From NCBI GenBank assembly GCA_024707265.1, contig JANQAB010000009.1:248001-312000 (forward strand): 64,000 bases of DNA, written 5' to 3'. Below, in pieces: positions 28,443 to 37,539 of this stretch. The notes beneath the pieces were generated by a model that had not been told where the DNA came from, made no database searches, and saw nothing but the letters and a program-made list of their open reading frames with translations. The position numbers and the translations under genes are program-made. The DNA is from Sporocytophaga sp. (GTDB lineage Bacteria; Bacteroidota; Bacteroidia; Cytophagales; Cytophagaceae). How positions within the stretch are numbered: position 1 is the stretch's first letter; each line of letters begins with the position of its first letter.

Positions 28443-28925
28443 ATGAGAATGATTTCATCAAAAGAACCACCACTGGGGAAATGTTGCACGGATCTGGCAA
28501 AAAATTACCTGGCATTTCTTGTAGAAAACCTTGAACAATCAGGTCTTGACAGATATTTCTATATGTTGCTGGTTTTGGATGAAAACTCAGGGAAAATAAC
28601 CCAACAGCAACTTTCTGAACTACTTCATTGCGACAAAGTTACCACCCTACGCAATCTAGATCATTTATCCAAACTTGAACTCGTGGAAAGAGTCATAAAT
28701 CAGAAAGACCGCAGGGAGCACCTTTTACAGGTAACCACTAAAGGCAAAAAGTTAATTCCACAAATTCGGAAAACATATGCAGAACTGGAACAGGGAGCTT
28801 TTAAGGGAATGAGCGAAATAGAAATAGACAACTTCTACAACACTCTCAATCTGATAAGAAATAATCTGAAAAACCTGCATTCAAGCAAAATAGACATCAA
28901 ACTCAGAATTAAAAAAGTAAAGTAA
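28443..28925 (+). CDS. MarR-family transcriptional regulator
   Basis: The 160-residue protein has the MarR winged-helix layout: an N-terminal dimerisation helix, then ITQQQLSELLHCDKVTTLRNLDHLSKLELVER split as recognition helix and turn near 60-90, the wing with NQKDRREHLLQVTTKGKK (the DxRxxxLxLTxxG signature, Asp/Arg present), and C-terminal dimer helices. It heads the operon with adaptor, RND pump and outer-membrane channel, 11 bases before the adaptor gene, and a palindrome precedes it, so it probably represses the operon and releases it on binding a small aromatic or toxic compound. The ligand is unknown. Confidence 0.88.
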   Translation: MRMISSKEPPLGKCCTDLAKNYLAFLVENLEQSGLDRYFYMLLVLDENSGKITQQQLSELLHCDKVTTLRNLDHLSKLELVERVINQKDRREHLLQVTTKGKKLIPQIRKTYAELEQGAFKGMSEIEIDNFYNTLNLIRNNLKNLHSSKIDIKLRIKKVK

Positions 28926-28936
28926 AACCAAAAACA

Positions 28937-29986
28937 ATGAGTACCAGAACCACCACATTTTCCGCAATTTTTATTTTGGCCATTGTCTGGTCCTGCACAT
29001 CCTCGGGCAAGAAAGTCAAAGAAATACGTGCACCAAAAGATACGCCTCCTTTATCTATCACTGGCTTGGTTTTAAAGCCTGAGGAGGTCGACAATAAAAT
29101 AGAAATTATAGGAACTATCCTTTCAAATGAAAAAGTTGATCTTAGAAGTGAGGTTTCCGGAAGAGTAACCGGTATCCATTTTAAAGAAGATGCAAAAGTT
29201 ACCAAAGGGACACTTCTTGTAAAAATTTTTGATGAAGAGCTCAGAGCTCAATATAAAAAGATCAGACTTCAACAGGAGTTGGCCAATAGAGAAGAGGAGC
29301 GCAAAAGAAAACTTCTAGAAATAGGTGGTATCAGCCAGGAAGAGTATGATATTGCCAGTAACCAGGCAAGTACCCTACATGCTGACCTTGACTTATTATC
29401 TGCACAATTGCGCAAAACCGAGATTAAAGCTCCGTTCAACGGCATCATTGGGTTGCGCTATGTAAGTGAAGGAGAAATCGTCTCTCCTACTACCGTTATA
29501 GCATCGCTTCAGCAAATAGACCCTATCAAACTGGAATTTGATATACCTGAAAAATATGGAGCTTTTATAAAAAAAGGTTCGGATATAAAATTCACTGTAA
29601 CAGGATCTGACAAGATTCACAAGGGTACGGTATATGCTGCAGAACCTATGGTAGATGTAGCGACCAGAACTTTAAAGGTAAGAGCAAGATCTTCCAATGA
29701 AGACTTCAGTCTGAGACCCGGATCATTTATTAAAATTGACCTCCTGTTACAAAAGGATGCACAGGCCATCATGGCTCCTACACAGTCCATTGTGCCAATG
29801 CAAAGTGGCTCAAAAGTATTTGTTTATAAACAAGGTTATGCTATTTCCAAAAATGTAAAAACTGGTGTGCGTAACGATTCCGCCATTCAGATCACTGAAG
29901 GCCTGAATGCAGGAGATACTTTAATTACTTCAGGTATTATGCAATTAAAAGACAGCCTGAAGGTAAACATAACCTTATCCAAGTAA
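28937..29986 (+). CDS. RND efflux periplasmic adaptor (membrane fusion) lipoprotein
   Basis: The 349-residue protein begins with a lipoprotein signal ending IVWSC (lipobox), so it is likely tethered to the inner membrane by lipid. It then shows the adaptor order: a lipoyl half (VDLRSEVSGRVTGIHFKEDA near 70), a short coiled-coil hairpin (KIRLQQELANREEERKRKLL near 112-160), the second lipoyl half KAPFNGIIGLRYVSEGEIV, and a beta-barrel and membrane-proximal domain. It links the RND pump (start 7 bases downstream) to the TolC-like channel. Confidence 0.92.
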   Translation: MSTRTTTFSAIFILAIVWSCTSSGKKVKEIRAPKDTPPLSITGLVLKPEEVDNKIEIIGTILSNEKVDLRSEVSGRVTGIHFKEDAKVTKGTLLVKIFDEELRAQYKKIRLQQELANREEERKRKLLEIGGISQEEYDIASNQASTLHADLDLLSAQLRKTEIKAPFNGIIGLRYVSEGEIVSPTTVIASLQQIDPIKLEFDIPEKYGAFIKKGSDIKFTVTGSDKIHKGTVYAAEPMVDVATRTLKVRARSSNEDFSLRPGSFIKIDLLLQKDAQAIMAPTQSIVPMQSGSKVFVYKQGYAISKNVKTGVRNDSAIQITEGLNAGDTLITSGIMQLKDSLKVNITLSK

Positions 29987-29992
29987 TCTGCT

Positions 29993-32900
29993 ATGAATAT
30001 TTCCTCAGTAAGTATAAACCGCCCCGTTCTGGCAACTGTGATGTCCATAGTCATTGTACTATTCGGATTGATCGGCTATAAGTACCTGGGCGTTCGGGAA
30101 TTCCCATCCATAGACCCACCGGTCATTACAGTGAAGACTACCTATACCGGTGCCAATGCTGATATTATTGAATCTCAGATCACAGAACCATTAGAAAAAA
30201 GTATCAACGGGATTGCCGGAATCAGATCAATTTCTTCGTCCAGCAGCACCGGAACAAGCAGTATCACTGTCGAATTTAACCTTGATGAAGATCTCGAAAC
30301 TGCTGCGAATGATGTGCGGGATAAAGTCTCGCAGGCTGTACGCTTTCTTCCATTAGATATAGATGGCCCACCAGTTGTTACCAAAGCTGATGCAAACTCT
30401 GATGCCATCATAGCTCTTACCTTGCAAAGCAACACCAGAAGCCAGCTGGAAGTGAGTGACTATGCTGAAAACGTAGTGCTAGAAAGACTACAGACTATAC
30501 CTGGAGTTAGTACAGTGCAGATATGGGGACAGAAAAAATATGCAATGCGTATCTGGATGGACCCCTTCAAACTTGCCTCCTACCAACTCACAGCTGCCGA
30601 TGTTTGGAGCGCCCTGAACAAAGAAAACGTTGAATTGCCAAGTGGTAAAATTGAAGGTTATGCTACAGAACTTTCAGTAAGAACTATGGGAAGGCTTACC
30701 ACAGAAGATGAATTTAATAATCTCATCGTTAAAAATGACGGGACAAGAATTATAAAACTTGCAGATATAGGAAGGGCTACTTTAGGCGCTGAAAATGAAA
30801 ACACAATGCTTAAGGAATCCGGAATTCCTATGATAGGTCTCGGTGTAGTGCCTCAGCCCGGAGCAAACTATATTGAAATAGCTGATGAGTTTTACAAGCG
30901 ACTCGACCAGATAAAGAAAGATATTCCTGAAGATTTTAAGTTAGACATTGCGCTCGATAACACTAAGTTTATAAAAACTTCTATTCTGGAAGTTCAGGAA
31001 ACATTGATCATCGCATTCGTACTCGTGGTTCTCATTATCTATCTGTTTTTCCGCGACTGGCTGATCGCTTTCAGACCATTGATAGATATTCCTGTTTCCC
31101 TGATAGGAGCATTCTTTATCATGTATGTGGCAGGTTTTTCTATCAATATACTTACACTACTTGCTATAGTTCTTGCGACAGGTCTCGTGGTTGACGATGG
31201 TATAGTAGTCACAGAAAATATTTATAAAAAAATTGAGGAGGGCATGGATCCTATAACTGCTGCACATGAAGGATCTAAAGAAATTTTCTTTGCGGTGATC
31301 TCCACTTCCGTTACGCTTGCAGCGGTGTTTCTTCCGATTATTTTTCTTGAAGGATTTGTAGGACGACTATTCCGGGAATTCGGTATTGTAGTTGCAGGTG
31401 CTGTGCTCATTTCAGCATTTGTATCTCTTACACTTACACCCATGCTGAATGTGAAAATGGCAAGAAAAGATCATACGAAGAGAACTCGCTTCTATGAATG
31501 GTCTGAACCTTTCTTTGTCGGAATGACCAATGCCTATAGAAACTCCCTGGGGAAATTCTTGAAAATAAGATGGGTTGCCATTGCAATACTTCTGGCATCC
31601 TTTGGAACCATCTGGTACATCAATGGAAATCTTCAATCAGAACTTGCCCCACTTGATGACAGAAGTGTATTAAGAGTTTCTGCAACGGCTCCTGAAGGTA
31701 CCTCTTTTGATTATATGCTTAATTACATGGACAATGTATCTAAGTTTATCAAAGACTCAGTCCCTGAAAATAAAATTGCCATGACCATTACAGCACCTGG
31801 CTTTTCAGGAACAGGAGCTATGAATACTGGTGTGTTCAGAATAGCATTGACAGATCCGCAAGACAGGAGCAGATCACAGCAGGAGATTGCTGATTATCTA
31901 TCCAAAAATCTGAAATCGTTCCCTTCCGCCAAGCTCTTTGTTGTACAGGAACAGACCATCAGTGGTGGTGGTGGTGGTTCTAAGTCCGGACTTCCTGTAC
32001 AGTATGTAATTCAGTCTTCTGACTTTAAAAAGTTATCTGCGGTTCTTCCTAAGTTTATGGAAGAAGTCGGTAAAAATCCAACATTTATGGGCTATGATGT
32101 GAACCTCAAATTCAATAAGCCTGAACTGATTGTAAAGCCAGACCGAGAAAGAGCAAAAGCTTTAGGAGTTTCTGTGAGCGACATTGCTCAAACGCTTCAA
32201 TTATCGTTCAGCGGACAAAGGTTCGGATATTTCAACATGAATGGGAAACAATATCAGGTGATCGGTCAGCTGGATAGGACAAACCGTGATCAACCTTTGA
32301 ACCTGAGTTCGCTTTATGTTAAAAACAAAGATGGCGTTCCTGTTCAAATGGACAACCTAGTGAAGATTGAGGAAACCAATAGTCCTCCACAACTTTATCA
32401 CTTTAACAGATATAAATCTGCAACTGTATCTGCCGGACTTGCTCCAGGTAAAACAATAGGTGATGGAATTGAAGCAATGGATCAGATTTCCAAAAAACTC
32501 CTTGACGATAGCTTCAGCACCAGCCTGAACGGGCCATCGAGGGACTATGCTGAAAGTTCATCGAATATTCTCTTTGCTTTTGCATTGGCACTGGTACTAA
32601 TCTATTTGATTTTGTCTGCTCAATTTGAAAGCTTTATAGATCCTTTGGTAATTATGTTAACTGTACCACTAGCACTTGCCGGAGCTTTTATAACTTTGTA
32701 TGCGTTTGGTCAGACAATAAATATTTTCAGCCAGATTGGTATCATTATATTAATTGGTCTTGTTACCAAAAATGGAATTTTGATCGTGGAATTTGCGAAT
32801 CATAAAATAGAAGAAGGACTATCTGTAATGGATGCAGCACGTGAAGCAGCAGCAGCACGTTTGAGACCAATTCTGATGACCAGCCTTGCGACCATTCTGG

Positions 32901-33103
32901 GAGCTGTTCCAATTGCATTTGCTATTGGCGCCGGAGCAAAAAGTCGTATCCCGATGGGACTCGTAATAATAGGAGGATTATTGTTCTCTTTAATCCTTAC
33001 GCTCTATGTAATTCCCGCGATGTATACATTCCTTTCAAGGAAAAAAATCAAAAAAACAGAAATAAAAGAAGAGGCTAAAAAGATAGAATACTCTTATGAA
33101 TAA
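29993..33103 (+). CDS. RND multidrug efflux transporter (AcrB/HAE1 family)
   Basis: At 1036 residues this is a full-length HAE1 pump. It has the N-terminal NRPVLATVMSIVIVLFG helix, the PxxPP-like FPSIDPPVITVKTTYTGA loop, two large periplasmic domains and twelve membrane helices. Proton-relay aspartates are present in TGLVVDDGIVVTEN (helix 4, about 405), and the matching lysine in GLVTKNGILIVEFANH (helix 10). It takes drugs from the periplasm or outer leaflet and drives them out by proton flow. It is co-transcribed with the adaptor upstream and the TolC-like gene, whose start overlaps its stop by 8 bases. Substrates cannot be read from the sequence. Confidence 0.96.
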   Translation: MNISSVSINRPVLATVMSIVIVLFGLIGYKYLGVREFPSIDPPVITVKTTYTGANADIIESQITEPLEKSINGIAGIRSISSSSSTGTSSITVEFNLDEDLETAANDVRDKVSQAVRFLPLDIDGPPVVTKADANSDAIIALTLQSNTRSQLEVSDYAENVVLERLQTIPGVSTVQIWGQKKYAMRIWMDPFKLASYQLTAADVWSALNKENVELPSGKIEGYATELSVRTMGRLTTEDEFNNLIVKNDGTRIIKLADIGRATLGAENENTMLKESGIPMIGLGVVPQPGANYIEIADEFYKRLDQIKKDIPEDFKLDIALDNTKFIKTSILEVQETLIIAFVLVVLIIYLFFRDWLIAFRPLIDIPVSLIGAFFIMYVAGFSINILTLLAIVLATGLVVDDGIVVTENIYKKIEEGMDPITAAHEGSKEIFFAVISTSVTLAAVFLPIIFLEGFVGRLFREFGIVVAGAVLISAFVSLTLTPMLNVKMARKDHTKRTRFYEWSEPFFVGMTNAYRNSLGKFLKIRWVAIAILLASFGTIWYINGNLQSELAPLDDRSVLRVSATAPEGTSFDYMLNYMDNVSKFIKDSVPENKIAMTITAPGFSGTGAMNTGVFRIALTDPQDRSRSQQEIADYLSKNLKSFPSAKLFVVQEQTISGGGGGSKSGLPVQYVIQSSDFKKLSAVLPKFMEEVGKNPTFMGYDVNLKFNKPELIVKPDRERAKALGVSVSDIAQTLQLSFSGQRFGYFNMNGKQYQVIGQLDRTNRDQPLNLSSLYVKNKDGVPVQMDNLVKIEETNSPPQLYHFNRYKSATVSAGLAPGKTIGDGIEAMDQISKKLLDDSFSTSLNGPSRDYAESSSNILFAFALALVLIYLILSAQFESFIDPLVIMLTVPLALAGAFITLYAFGQTINIFSQIGIIILIGLVTKNGILIVEFANHKIEEGLSVMDAAREAAAARLRPILMTSLATILGAVPIAFAIGAGAKSRIPMGLVIIGGLLFSLILTLYVIPAMYTFLSRKKIKKTEIKEEAKKIEYSYE

Positions 33104-34415
33104 AACTAAATTTTTTATGCTGGCTGTTATATGGACAGCCGGCTTTTTAAATGCTTTTTCTCAAGATACGCTGACACTTGAAAAGGCTATTGAAATTGGA
33201 CTTGAAAATAATTATACAATAATCATAGCAAGGAATAATCAGAAGATAGCAGAAAACAGTAATACCTTAGGTAATGCAGGATTCTTGCCCGACCTAAGCT
33301 TAAATTTTAATAACACCGGTAATCTTGTCAATACCAGAGTAGAATACTTAACAGGACCACCTCGTGAGGGAAAAGGCATTCAACCAAAAAGCATCTCAGC
33401 CAGTGCATTAGTGAACTGGACTTTATTCGATGGTTTAAATATGTTCATTACTAAAAGTAAACTGGAAGAACTTGAAAGAGCCGGACAAACCAAAGCCCGC
33501 ATGGACATCGAAGTTACAATTGCAAATATCATTAATACATATTATTCAATTGTCCAGCAACAAAAGATGATGTACGTGATACAGGAAGCAATCGGACTTT
33601 CTTTGCAAAGGCTTAAGCTGGCCCAAAGCATGAAAAGTATTGGAACCGGATCAGAGCAGGCAATTTATCAAGCAATGGTGGATGCAAATGCTGATAGCAC
33701 AAGGCTCCTACAACAAGCTGCTCTTATAAGGAATGCCAAAGCAGATCTCAACAGACTTCTTGCGCGTGAAATTACAACACCATTTGAAGTAAGACCTGAA
33801 ATACCAATTAATTCAAAACTTGATTATAATGATCTTGTTCAGAAACTAGAAAGTCAAAATGCAATGTTGTTGACATCTAGGGCAAATGCCAATATTGCAA
33901 AATACGACATAGAATCTTTTCGTAGTCAATATTATCCTATAATAGGTGTGTTTGGAGGATATAACTATACTAAATCTCAGAACCCTGTAAGCCCGGCAAG
34001 ACTAAATAGATCTAATGGTTTAACCTACGGAGTAACTGCAAGCATGAACGTCTTTAATGGTGGAGTCAACAATTTAAATGTTCAGAATGCTAAGGTTCAA
34101 TATCAATCAAATACTTCCCTATACGAAGACACAAAACTCGCTCTTCAAAATGATCTGTATAAATTTTATAACAATTATCTCACAAGTATACAACTCGTAA
34201 ACATTCAGGTGGGAAACGTTGAAGTTGCCCGTAAAGATTTGAATATTGCAGTTGGCAGGTATAAACTGGGCAATATCAATGATATAGATCTTCGAATTAC
34301 CCAGCAAAAATTAACAGATGCTGAAAACGACCTTTTATCAGCCCAATTCACAGCAAAAACTGCCGAAATTGAGCTGCAAAGGTTAAGCGGTCAATTATTG
34401 AATGATCTTCAATAA
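33096..34415 (+). CDS. TolC-family outer membrane efflux protein
   Basis: The 439-residue protein carries a signal peptide ending FLNAFSQ and the two-fold TolC repeat of long helices and outer-membrane strands (LTLEKAIEIGLENNYTI at the start of the first repeat; NVQNAKVQYQSNTSLYEDTK and IDLRITQQKLTDAENDLLSAQ in the second). It forms the outer-membrane exit channel for the RND system encoded just upstream, with an 8-base overlap with the pump gene. It is the last gene of the operon. Confidence 0.93.
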   Translation: MNKTKFFMLAVIWTAGFLNAFSQDTLTLEKAIEIGLENNYTIIIARNNQKIAENSNTLGNAGFLPDLSLNFNNTGNLVNTRVEYLTGPPREGKGIQPKSISASALVNWTLFDGLNMFITKSKLEELERAGQTKARMDIEVTIANIINTYYSIVQQQKMMYVIQEAIGLSLQRLKLAQSMKSIGTGSEQAIYQAMVDANADSTRLLQQAALIRNAKADLNRLLAREITTPFEVRPEIPINSKLDYNDLVQKLESQNAMLLTSRANANIAKYDIESFRSQYYPIIGVFGGYNYTKSQNPVSPARLNRSNGLTYGVTASMNVFNGGVNNLNVQNAKVQYQSNTSLYEDTKLALQNDLYKFYNNYLTSIQLVNIQVGNVEVARKDLNIAVGRYKLGNINDIDLRITQQKLTDAENDLLSAQFTAKTAEIELQRLSGQLLNDLQ

Positions 34416-34432
34416 CACACTATTTACAGCAG

Positions 34433-34609
34433 TCATCGCTCATCATGCTTTCTGGTCATCTGCATAAATTTCATTATGAAAGGAGAAGCCACGAGTACTA
34501 GGACACCTATAATCGCGGCTTCACCTATTTTTATAATTCCAGTTACAACACCTGCAACAATGAGTACAATGACACCAATTAATCCAACTATAAAATGTAC
34601 CTTGCTCAT
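34433..34609 (-). CDS. Small two-helix membrane protein, 58 residues
   Basis: An ATG at 34609, preceded by GGGAAAGAG, opens a 58-residue frame with two hydrophobic segments (HFIVGLIGVIVLIVAGVV and AAIIGVLVLVASPFIM) joined by a short turn with IKIGE and ending in a charged tail KHDER. It converges on the TolC-like gene, 17 bases apart. It resembles small membrane proteins often annotated as hypothetical in this phylum, and I cannot name a function. The even codon usage and clear hairpin topology make it a credible gene. Confidence 0.6.
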   Translation of the reverse strand: MSKVHFIVGLIGVIVLIVAGVVTGIIKIGEAAIIGVLVLVASPFIMKFMQMTRKHDER

Positions 34610-34737
34610 AACTCTTTCCCTTTGGTTCCTTTAATAATCAACCAAGATTAAGGAAAATAGGTGCATTCTTATATAGTAATTCAATAGATTCTTTTTGTAA
34701 AAAGGTATGATTCAAGAGGGAAGCTTTTACACTGAAA

Positions 34738-35457
34738 TTAATCGCACCACAAAATCACCTGAAAACGAAAAGCCCATTTCCAGCGGATATTGAATCGATC
34801 GAAACCAGCCTTTCTGATTAAAAGTTGCAATTCATTCTTCTTAAATGCCCTCAACACAGAAAGCTGAGCATCGTATTTCACCATATACGATTTGGAAAAC
34901 AAACCTGTAAGGTATTTTATGGAATAATAAGCGAACCAATGCCGGTGAATGTCATTGATAATAATTGCAACTCTGGTTTGTTTCCTTAATTGCTTTAAAA
35001 AATCTATCAGCACATCATCTTCAAAATGATGACAAAAAAGTGTACATGTACTAATATCAAACGATTCCTTCCTGAAAGCTTCATCCAACACATTGTGCTT
35101 CTTAAACGAAATACATTTATGCAATGGAACTTTATTAGCGGCATGATTCACGACATAGTCATTCGCATCTATTCCTGTAAGATTAACTTTTATATTTTCT
35201 GACTGTGCCCAATTGCAGATCAGTGAAAGCATTTCCCCACCACCACAACCAAGATCAGAAATCGATATGGGAAATTCAGAATTTTGTAATTGCCTTTCTT
35301 TAATGACCTTTTTAACAGCATCCAAAGTTACAGCATTTCCCCCCAACCATTTATTGATAAACTCTATTTCATCCAACGTTTGACCAAGCACTTCCCCTTC
35401 AAACTCGAGGTCATCCATAATCTCCGGGTCCGCAGATCTTTGCAAAAATCTGCTCAT
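34738..35457 (-). CDS. SAM-dependent methyltransferase of the type III PKS cluster
   Basis: The 239-residue protein has the class I methyltransferase core: motif I SISDLGCGGGEMLSLI near 67, LTGIDANDYVVNHA as motif II, FDISTCTLFCHHFEDD as motif IV, and a C-terminal part with KWAFRFQVILW. The N-terminal 60 residues (RSADPEIMDDLEFEG) form a helical cap seen in methyltransferases that act on polyketide or quinone-like phenols. Its start overlaps the polyketide synthase stop by four bases, so it is translationally coupled and probably methylates the polyketide product or a prenylated form. The position of methylation is unknown. Confidence 0.85.
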   Translation of the reverse strand: MSRFLQRSADPEIMDDLEFEGEVLGQTLDEIEFINKWLGGNAVTLDAVKKVIKERQLQNSEFPISISDLGCGGGEMLSLICNWAQSENIKVNLTGIDANDYVVNHAANKVPLHKCISFKKHNVLDEAFRKESFDISTCTLFCHHFEDDVLIDFLKQLRKQTRVAIIINDIHRHWFAYYSIKYLTGLFSKSYMVKYDAQLSVLRAFKKNELQLLIRKAGFDRFNIRWKWAFRFQVILWCD

Positions 35458-36613
35458 ACTGCTTCTGCCTTTATGAATGTTTTATCATCCTCAAGGGATT
35501 TCATAAATCTGGATGGTACAACTTCCAATACCATTGATTCCATTGTAAGCCCAGGACCAAAAGCGAAAGATAAAATTCTTTTGGATGAAAAATCATTTTG
35601 CAAATCCTGCATAATCCTTTTCAATACAAACAACACTGATGGAGAAGACATATTCCCATATTCCGCAAGCACATCAAAGCTCTGCTGGCACTTCTGCTTC
35701 TTAATATCCAGCTCGTCTTTTATTACTTCAAGTATTTTTTTCCTCCGGGATGAATGGCAAAATAATCAATCTCTTCAACGCAGTAGCTAAGCTTTGATAA
35801 AAGGTTATTGGTAAGTTCTTTTATTCCACCTTTTATCATGGTGGGAACATAAGATGATAGAACCATTTCGAAGCCAAAGTCAGCTATGGACCAGGCCATG
35901 TCCTTACGACCTTCCGGAAGCAAATCACAATAAAACAATTCTGGACTTAATGCTAACCCTTGTGGCTTTTCCGCCTGAATAATCACAGCTGCTGCCCCAT
36001 CTCCGAATATCGCATTGGATAGAATGTGATCCCAATTCATACTCTTCTGGTAATGAATGGTACAAAGCTCAACGCAAACCATTAACACAACAGCATTTTT
36101 GTCCGATTTACAGATAGCGTCAGCAACTTTCAGCCCTGAGAATGCGGCGTAACATCCCATAAAATTAACACAAGTCCTGTTCACTGAATGAGATAAGCCA
36201 AGAGACTGAACTATATCAAGATCAAGGCCCGGCGCATACATGCCAGTGCACGAAACAGTGATAAGGTGAGTAATTTTGTCTTTAGAAAAGGATTCCAATT
36301 GATGCAAACAATTTTCAATTGCTGCAATGCTTAGAGGAAGAGCCTCTTGCCGGTAAAGAGTCATCCTTTCGGCCACAGATGGCATTGCTGCTTTTTCGTC
36401 CGGCTTGAAAAAATCGGAATGCTCAAAAGCAGTACCAAAATCAGGCAAGACAGAATATCTGTGTTTAATTCCGGTGGCCCGATACAAGGTAAATAACCTT
36501 TGTCTTTCTTCCTCATTCATGGAAACAGCATCCGACATGAACTCCGCAATCTTTAACTGAGGAAAACCATGTGCAGGATTTGCCGTCCCTATCGCAGTAA
36601 TGAAACTTTTCAT
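35454..36613 (-). CDS. Type III polyketide synthase (chalcone synthase-like), frameshifted
   Basis: Type III synthases extend an acyl-CoA starter with malonyl-CoA and cyclise the chain at one active site. The first frame (36613-35723) has the catalytic Cys122 in TVSCTGMYAPGLDLDIV, GDGAAAVII, and His288 in FAIHPGGKK. The second (35672-35454) holds the third catalytic residue, Asn, in YGNMSSPSVLFVLKR, and the AFGPGLTMESMVL cyclisation-loop motif. The frames join if the seven-base A run at 35735-35741 is eight, giving HPGGKKILEVIKDELDIKK and a normal protein of about 386 residues. All three catalytic residues are then present. It is the lead gene of a small cluster with a methyltransferase, a UbiA-type transferase and an FAD reductase. 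The product is unknown. Confidence 0.92.
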
Positions 36614-36666
36614 TTTTCCTTAAAAACAAAAATTTATCTATCTTGTTAAAAAACTCTTAAATAAAG

Positions 36667-37539
36667 ATGATTCAAAAGTCAACATTAATACACCTTAGAA
36701 TTCCTTTCTCTGTTTTTTTAATGCCTTTCTTCATCTTTGCTTTAAGCCAGTCTCCAAATCCCAATATACCTTATTTGGTTCTTTCATTCATTATAATTCA
36801 TCTCTTTTTTTATCCTTCGAGCAATGGCTACAATAGCTATTTTGATAAAGATGAAGAGAGTATTGGAGGCATTGAAAATCCACCGCCGGTATCTAAAGAA
36901 TTGTATTACACTTCATTAATATTTGAATTCTTGGCAATTGGTCTTTCATTTATCATAAGCTGGCAGTTTGCCTTAATGGTTCTTATAATAGCAATGGCAA
37001 GTAAAGCATATAGTCACCCCTCCACCAGATTGAAAAAATATCCGATTTGCGGGCTCCTTGTCGTTTCTTTCTTTCAGGGTATATGGACTTACCTGATGTC
37101 TTATTTAGCAATTAATGGACTGACCTATTCTGATATAAACTTTTATGAATTAATACTTCCCGCCTCCCTTTGTACTTTGATCCTTTTAGGATCATATCCG
37201 ATGACGCAGGTATATCAGCATAATGAAGACGGAAGAAGAGGAGACCAGACATTCAGCAGGTTGCTTGGAATCAGAGGAACTTTCATCTGGACTGCATTAG
37301 TCTTCACACTAGGCACAGGAGGATTTGTGTATTATTTTATCACCAAAAATCTTCTCATCGCATTATATGCTTTCCCTTTATTTATGCTGCCTACGTTAGT
37401 ATACTTTTTAAACTGGTTTATAAAAGTACTTAAAGATGAAAAGGCCGCCAACTTCAAATCAACCATGAGTCTGAACATGCTATCATCGTTGGGATTTATT
37501 GCATTTTTTATCTTTCTTACTGTTTTAAATTATATCTAA
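36667..37539 (+). CDS. UbiA-family prenyltransferase
   Basis: The 290-residue protein has about eight or nine membrane helices and the two aspartate-rich sites of UbiA enzymes. The first, near residue 53-62, is NGYNSYFDKDEES, a variant with N-x3-D-x-D spacing. The second, near 180-197, is YQHNEDGRRGDQTFSRLLG. These bind a prenyl diphosphate through magnesium and transfer the prenyl group to an aromatic acceptor in the membrane. It diverges from the polyketide synthase over only 53 bases, so the two promoters share that gap. The acceptor is plausibly the polyketide product, giving a meroterpenoid. That is inference from the cluster. Confidence 0.88.
   Translation: MIQKSTLIHLRIPFSVFLMPFFIFALSQSPNPNIPYLVLSFIIIHLFFYPSSNGYNSYFDKDEESIGGIENPPPVSKELYYTSLIFEFLAIGLSFIISWQFALMVLIIAMASKAYSHPSTRLKKYPICGLLVVSFFQGIWTYLMSYLAINGLTYSDINFYELILPASLCTLILLGSYPMTQVYQHNEDGRRGDQTFSRLLGIRGTFIWTALVFTLGTGGFVYYFITKNLLIALYAFPLFMLPTLVYFLNWFIKVLKDEKAANFKSTMSLNMLSSLGFIAFFIFLTVLNYI

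Noticed and set aside
35723..36613. Type III PKS as a short functional protein or real pseudogene
   Set aside because: The missing part, with the catalytic Asn, follows in the next frame and is well preserved, and the break is in a homopolymer like others in the window.
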